From: Candidatus Woesebacteria bacterium GW2011_GWA1_41_7
GTDB taxonomy: Bacteria > Patescibacteriota > Microgenomatia > UBA8517
Reading direction: 5' to 3'
Assembly: GCA_000997405.1 (NCBI GenBank)
Contig: LCBU01000033.1
Span: forward strand, 2,216 to 9,982
DNA length: 7,767 bases
In this document: positions 3,813-7,767 of the stretch, piece after piece
Layout: each line of letters opens with the position of its first letter
Position numbering within the stretch: position 1 is the first letter of the stretch
Notes under the pieces: generated by a model
The model's input: only the letters and a program-made list of their open reading frames with translations
The model's database searches: none
Told to the model about the DNA's origin: nothing
Made by a program: the position numbers and the translations under genes

Positions 3813-4514
3813 TTGTCCCTCTCCCCGGCCGTTTCTAAACTCCGAGAGTGGAAACATTCCCCTCTTATATTCGCAACTGAGTGTCTCAAGGTCCGTCCTT
3901 CTGAGCAGCAGGTGGAACTCCTCCAAGCTCTCGGGGACACCTCCATAAAGCGAATCACGATTAGATCCGGACACGGGACTGGTAAAGACGCTTCTGCTTC
4001 CTGGGCCATCCTCTGGTTTCTTACTGTCCACCGTAATGCAAAGGTTGTATGTACCGCCCCGACTGCGAGGCAGTTATCCGACATTCTATGGAGCGAACTT
4101 TCCAAATGGACTCGGCAAAGTGAACTCCTCATCGAAGAATTTACAGCCCAGAAGGATAAAATATTCCATGTCTCCAATCCAAAAGAGTGGTGGTGCCGCG
4201 CCGTTTCTGCCTCCGTCAAGGCTACCAAAGAAGACCAGGCAGAGACTCTTGCTGGTTTCCATGGGGATAATCTTCTTTTTGTTGTTGACGAGGCTTCAGG
4301 TGTACCTGATCCAGTCTATATTCCCCTGGAAGGCGCACTAACCCAGGAGAACAACCGAATCCTCCTAATCGGGAACATGACAAAGGCCAGTGGGTACTTC
4401 TACGATTCCCACTTCCACCCATCCATATCCAAGGCTTGGAAGAAACTCCACTGGCGGTCCGACAAATCCAGTAACGTCAAACCCGACTACCCGCAACGAC
4501 ATTGGAGAGAATGA
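3813..4514 (+). CDS. Terminase large subunit, ATPase domain (frame-disrupted 5' part)
   Basis: This is the packaging motor ATPase. The start is a TTG right after the previous stop, with GGAG 8 nt upstream. Motifs in order: adenine-side EQQ (31-33), Walker A SGHGTGKD (52-59), TAPTARQLSD (81-90), GFHGDN (148-153), Walker B LLFVVDEAS (154-162) with D159-E160, and the coupling motif LLIGNMT (185-191) before SGYFYDSHFHP. In intact relatives the chain continues through a linker with a xxRVLGEFP-type motif into the nuclease domain. Here the reading is plausible to about residue 226 (VKPDY), then ends in unrelated PQRHWRE and a stop. The nuclease domain follows at once in the +1 frame. See the 3' part and the finding on this lesion. 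Confidence 0.85.
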   Translation: MSLSPAVSKLREWKHSPLIFATECLKVRPSEQQVELLQALGDTSIKRITIRSGHGTGKDASASWAILWFLTVHRNAKVVCTAPTARQLSDILWSELSKWTRQSELLIEEFTAQKDKIFHVSNPKEWWCRAVSASVKATKEDQAETLAGFHGDNLLFVVDEASGVPDPVYIPLEGALTQENNRILLIGNMTKASGYFYDSHFHPSISKAWKKLHWRSDKSSNVKPDYPQRHWRE

Positions 4515-5172
4515 GTTTGACCCACTCTATCTTGGAGTCGATGTTGCAAGATTCGGAGATGATTCTTCAATTGTTCTCCCAAGGAAAGGTAACAACATCC
4601 GAGTCTGGGATGAATACCAAGGAATGGATACAGTCAATGTCGCAGGATTCGTAGCGAATGCGTATCTTGATCTTGAAGCGGAAGGTGTTGCTATAGACGA
4701 GGTAGGAATCGGGGGCGGAGTCTACGACATACTCACCCGACGCAATCTCCCCGGCCTAGTTGGAGTAACCGTATCCGCCGCAGCCAATGACAAGGCTCAG
4801 TTCCACCGACTCCGCGATGAAATCTGGGGAATGATGCGAGACAAATGTATGCGTGCAGCCTACTCCTTCCCCGACCTCCTAGTCCCAGGGGAGCAAGAAT
4901 CCTATGGTCAGCGACTTGCCAACGAACTCTCTTCTGTTATGTATTCTTTTGATGCTAACGGAGCTATTGTTATAGAATCTAAACTCCAAATGCGAACTCG
5001 CGGGGTCAAGTCCCCGAACATAGCAGATGCTCTCGGTGTATCCGAGGCGCTCTACTCCACCTCCTATCGCCTTTGGGGGAGTAAGAGAGCAAAGGATAGG
5101 ATGAAAAGAAAGAAAGAACAGTTCTACCCTGGTGGTCCCACTAAAAACTCCCAAATCTGGATGGCACAGTAA
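4390..5172 (+). CDS. Terminase large subunit, nuclease domain (frame-disrupted 3' part)
   Basis: The recognisable protein begins near 4507-4525 (ENEFDPLYLGVDVARFGDDSS); the first ~38 residues of the open frame are an out-of-frame reading of the ATPase region. The domain is RNase H-like: acidic catalytic residues are expected at D51 (GVDVARFGDD), D103 (VAIDEVGIGGG) and D213 (SPNIADAL), counted from 4390. It cuts concatemeric DNA at the start and end of packaging. No ATG with a ribosome site lies at the domain boundary, so this is not a separately translated gene; it is the rest of TerL displaced by a frame change. The lysine-rich C-terminus (SKRAKDRMKRKKEQF) is complete. Its stop overlaps the portal start by one base (TAATG). 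Confidence 0.85.
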   Translation: MGTSTIPTSTHPYPRLGRNSTGGPTNPVTSNPTTRNDIGENEFDPLYLGVDVARFGDDSSIVLPRKGNNIRVWDEYQGMDTVNVAGFVANAYLDLEAEGVAIDEVGIGGGVYDILTRRNLPGLVGVTVSAAANDKAQFHRLRDEIWGMMRDKCMRAAYSFPDLLVPGEQESYGQRLANELSSVMYSFDANGAIVIESKLQMRTRGVKSPNIADALGVSEALYSTSYRLWGSKRAKDRMKRKKEQFYPGGPTKNSQIWMAQ

Positions 5173-7037
5173 TGTATACAACACCCGAAGAGAAAGATGC
5201 CTTACTCCAGAAGTTAACAAAGTGGCTCGGGGACTGTGAAAAGTCCACCTCCGAAACCACCTACAACGATAATGCCAGGGAGGATTACCAGTTCTACGCG
5301 GGGAACCAAGACACTCCTGAAGTTAAAATGGAGTTGGAACGTCAAAAACGCCCGACCACCACATACAACGAGGTAAAGCCGAAGATTGACATGCTGGTTG
5401 GGATGGGGAATCAGCTTGAGGGTTCTGTTACTCTCTTCCCCCGGACCAATGAAGATTCCGCTCTTGTAGAGCTTATGACTGGGACAGTGGAGTTCTTCCG
5501 TGAAAAGATGCGGCAGAGTTGGAAGGAAAACTCTTGTTTCGAACATGCTGTTAAAAGCGGGGCGAGTTGGTTACACTTCTGGGTGGATCAAGAAGATCCT
5601 GCTATTATAAAGTCCCAGCGTATTCCCGGCCGCGATATGCACTGCGATACGGATTCTATCGAGTTCGATAAGTCTGACGCAAGGTTTATCTTTCGGGATA
5701 AGTGGATGGACGCAGATGACATTGAAGCTGCGTGGCCGGAGTATAAGTTTGCGCGAGATGCAGCCGGGAATGTCATGCATACCTCCATCAATGCAGTACA
5801 TTCCACAACTTCCTACACTCCCACATTCTTTAATCAAGCTCGGGAAAAGTATCGTATTGTAGAGGCTTGGTTTAGGAAGTATGAACAGAAATACTCCATT
5901 GTGAACCCATTCTCCGGACAACCGGAGGAGCTTTTCGAGGAAGAGTTTAAGGAATTCACCGCCTCTGTGAAGCGCGGGATTCAACTCCCGAACGGAGACC
6001 TGTTACAGAAAGACAAGGTTCCTTTTACAAAAAGACTTGTTAAAGTAATCTATTACGCTATCTTTACAGCTGACAAAATCCTCGAAGTCGGACGCAGCGT
6101 TTATAAACACAACATGTTTCCTTATGTATACCTGGAAGCATACCATGATGAGGAGAATAACGCTCCGCAGTCAGTTGTGTACTCCATGAAAGATCCGCAG
6201 CGGGGATTGAATACAACCAGGAGACAGCTTGTATTCCTCCTGCAGCAGATCCATAAAGGTATAATGATTCATGAGGCGGGAGCGGTCCTGGATATAGAAG
6301 ATTATGAACAGAATTCCTCCAAACCTGGATATCACATGGAGGTTTCGAAAGGTGGGCTGGAGAAGGTTAAGTTTGTAACCCAACCGCAAATTTCTCAAAT
6401 ATACCTCCAACTCGACCAGATGTTCCAGCAGTCTATGAAGGATTCTTCTGGGATTCAGGATGCCTTACTAGGGATTCAGACCTCCACAAGGGAACCTGGG
6501 ATTACAGCTCGTATGCGGAATGACGCTTCCGTGGCAGTTCTGTACACCCTCTTCAGCAACTTGAAAGAGTTCAAATACAACTGCATGAAGATCCTTGTCT
6601 CCAACATCCAGCAGTTCGTCACTGAACCCATGGTTGTACGAATCAAGGGACAAACAGGCTACGAACTCCTTCAAATAAACTCCCAAATGAACCCTCAAAG
6701 CGAGGGGTGGAATGACATCACCTCCGCACAGTTCGACATCATCATTGACGAGGATATAGTAACAAAGGCCACCCGCCTTGCAGTAGCGGAGATCTTAACC
6801 CAGTTCGCACAGAATAACCCAGGCTCTATCCCGGTTGACCTACTCCTTGAATACGCGAATCTTCCATACACCGCGCAGGTTAAGGTTCGGGAAAACCAGG
6901 CCATGATACAGCAAGCACAGCAGGAACAACAGAAACAGGAAAACCTCTTTAAAGCAAAAGAACTCGAACTCAAAGAGCGCGAGGTAGCTGCTAAGGAGAC
7001 AGCAGCCAAAGCTAAACCTAAATCTGGAGGAGAATAA
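5172..7037 (+). CDS. Portal protein, P22 gp1-like (621 aa)
   Basis: The portal is the dodecameric ring at one head vertex through which TerL pumps DNA and to which the tail binds. The family is shown by length, by the N-terminal DYQFYAGNQ (38-46) and PTTTYNEVKPKIDMLVGMG (61-79), by the long wing and stem region, and by SSGIQDALLGIQTSTREPGITARM in the core, as in P22-type (podovirus-style) portals. From about residue 574 the chain becomes a Gln/Glu/Lys coiled coil, which corresponds to the barrel or C-terminal helix region, and ends in a basic tail. It starts on the last base of the TerL stop and appears intact. Confidence 0.85.
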   Translation: MYTTPEEKDALLQKLTKWLGDCEKSTSETTYNDNAREDYQFYAGNQDTPEVKMELERQKRPTTTYNEVKPKIDMLVGMGNQLEGSVTLFPRTNEDSALVELMTGTVEFFREKMRQSWKENSCFEHAVKSGASWLHFWVDQEDPAIIKSQRIPGRDMHCDTDSIEFDKSDARFIFRDKWMDADDIEAAWPEYKFARDAAGNVMHTSINAVHSTTSYTPTFFNQAREKYRIVEAWFRKYEQKYSIVNPFSGQPEELFEEEFKEFTASVKRGIQLPNGDLLQKDKVPFTKRLVKVIYYAIFTADKILEVGRSVYKHNMFPYVYLEAYHDEENNAPQSVVYSMKDPQRGLNTTRRQLVFLLQQIHKGIMIHEAGAVLDIEDYEQNSSKPGYHMEVSKGGLEKVKFVTQPQISQIYLQLDQMFQQSMKDSSGIQDALLGIQTSTREPGITARMRNDASVAVLYTLFSNLKEFKYNCMKILVSNIQQFVTEPMVVRIKGQTGYELLQINSQMNPQSEGWNDITSAQFDIIIDEDIVTKATRLAVAEILTQFAQNNPGSIPVDLLLEYANLPYTAQVKVRENQAMIQQAQQEQQKQENLFKAKELELKEREVAAKETAAKAKPKSGGE

Positions 7038-7038
7038 C

Positions 7039-7767
7039 ATGGCAGGAATTGAGGACTTTTTTGAGGAGCAGGATACCACGGAAGAAGTGGTGGACATCAA
7101 CAATCCTGAACCCGTACCACCCGAAACACCTCCGGCAGATCCACCGCCGGAACCTATAGTAGAACCACCTGCGTCGGAAGTGGAGCCGCCAGTCACACCC
7201 GTAGCTCCACCTGCTTCCGAAAATCAGGCTGACACGGTTGCCTTTCTCCGTCAACAATTGCAGGAACAAGCCGAGGAATTGAAACAACTCCGTGGACAAT
7301 CCAATGGGTTAACCAAAGCCTTAACCGAATCTGGAGCTATTGACGAGGAGACCCTTGCGGGCTTAGAGACAGAAGAAAGCGGTTTCATTTCCCCAGAAAG
7401 GATTGAGCTACTTTCCGTACTGCAAGAGACGATGAAAGTAAACCCAATGTATAGTGACTTCGAGGAGGTCTGCTCGCAGGAAAATTTCAACCTGGTAGTG
7501 GATGCAATAGCTCGAGCCTCTGTACAGGGGAATGGAGGAAGACTTAATGATGCGATCCAGTCTGTGACGAAGGATATATGGAGTTTACCAAACCCATATA
7601 AGTTCGTATACGACACCTTGAAGGAGAATCATCCGAAGTACGCTACCCCGGCTCCAGCACCTGCAACATCCCAACCTCAGAAGGACACACCCAAACCTCC
7701 CCCGAGCCTTTCCCAGGTTCCCGGCGGGGCTGGCTCCCATCGTGACGGTTGGACAGCAGCAAAGATC
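7039..7767 (+). CDS. Scaffold-like head assembly protein (partial, 243+ aa)
   Basis: The ATG at 7039 follows GGAGGAGA at about 5-nt spacing and the frame stays open to the window end. The start is very acidic. Residues 23-58 are a Pro/Glu/Val-rich linker of PP-E-P repeats, residues 66-87 a coiled coil (FLRQQLQEQAEELKQLRG), then a helical domain to about residue 200 and a second Pro-rich linker (about 205-228). The last visible residues, VPGGAGSHRDGWTAAKI, resemble the C-terminal region of phage scaffold proteins that begins after a Gly-rich turn. Position directly after the portal supports a scaffold that builds the procapsid, with the major capsid gene expected next. The C-terminus is missing. 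Confidence 0.65.
   Translation, partial: MAGIEDFFEEQDTTEEVVDINNPEPVPPETPPADPPPEPIVEPPASEVEPPVTPVAPPASENQADTVAFLRQQLQEQAEELKQLRGQSNGLTKALTESGAIDEETLAGLETEESGFISPERIELLSVLQETMKVNPMYSDFEEVCSQENFNLVVDAIARASVQGNGGRLNDAIQSVTKDIWSLPNPYKFVYDTLKENHPKYATPAPAPATSQPQKDTPKPPPSLSQVPGGAGSHRDGWTAAKI

Noticed and set aside
3617..4228. A 203-aa - strand ORF opposite the terminase start
   Set aside because: It is antisense to recognised TerL motifs and two small genes and has no plausible protein signature.
4385..4514. Programmed ribosomal frameshift in the large terminase
   Set aside because: No slippery heptamer or clear +1 shift site is seen, and a shift alone would not restore the missing residues of the linker.

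Overview
The window is a piece of a tailed double-stranded DNA phage (Caudoviricetes) or prophage. The right two thirds hold a rightward packaging and head cassette: a terminase small-subunit candidate, a large terminase in two reading frames, a P22-type portal and the start of a scaffold-like protein. GGAGG-type ribosome sites and sigma70-like promoters point to an ordinary bacterial host, perhaps a Firmicute. No gene fixes the host, and lysogeny, lysis and replication genes are not visible.

Layout. Positions 1-98 are a perfect palindrome whose arms stop only because the window starts. Positions 99-258 carry a block of 9-bp iteron-like repeats. From 259 to 1486 there is a leftward (- strand) group of small genes: a zinc-ribbon-like protein of 56 aa, a 134-aa phage protein, a 94-aa coiled-coil protein and a 32-aa single-span membrane peptide. 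Two good - strand promoters lie in this group, and one has an inverted repeat across its -10. A strong bidirectional hairpin (392-437) ends the main leftward unit.

Positions 1556-2199 contain no convincing gene but are unusually structured: a 10-C run, a long stem, several near-identical GC-rich hairpin repeats and a 17-bp operator-like palindrome. This is the divergent control region between the leftward and rightward blocks, or it encodes a structured RNA.

From 2200 the rightward genes are tightly packed, most of them 2-5 nt apart or overlapping by 1-4 nt: DUF5662-like protein, ParB-fold protein, TerS candidate, two tiny lysine-rich proteins, TerL, portal, scaffold-like protein (open at the window end). 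In a phage of this kind TerS and TerL recognise DNA and pump it through the portal into a procapsid built on the scaffold. The TerL gene has lost its frame and about 45-50 codons exactly between the ATPase and nuclease domains.

The strongest leads are the edge-truncated palindrome next to iterons (possible hairpin telomere or head-to-head junction, or an assembly stop), the repeat-rich non-coding region, and the TerL lesion.
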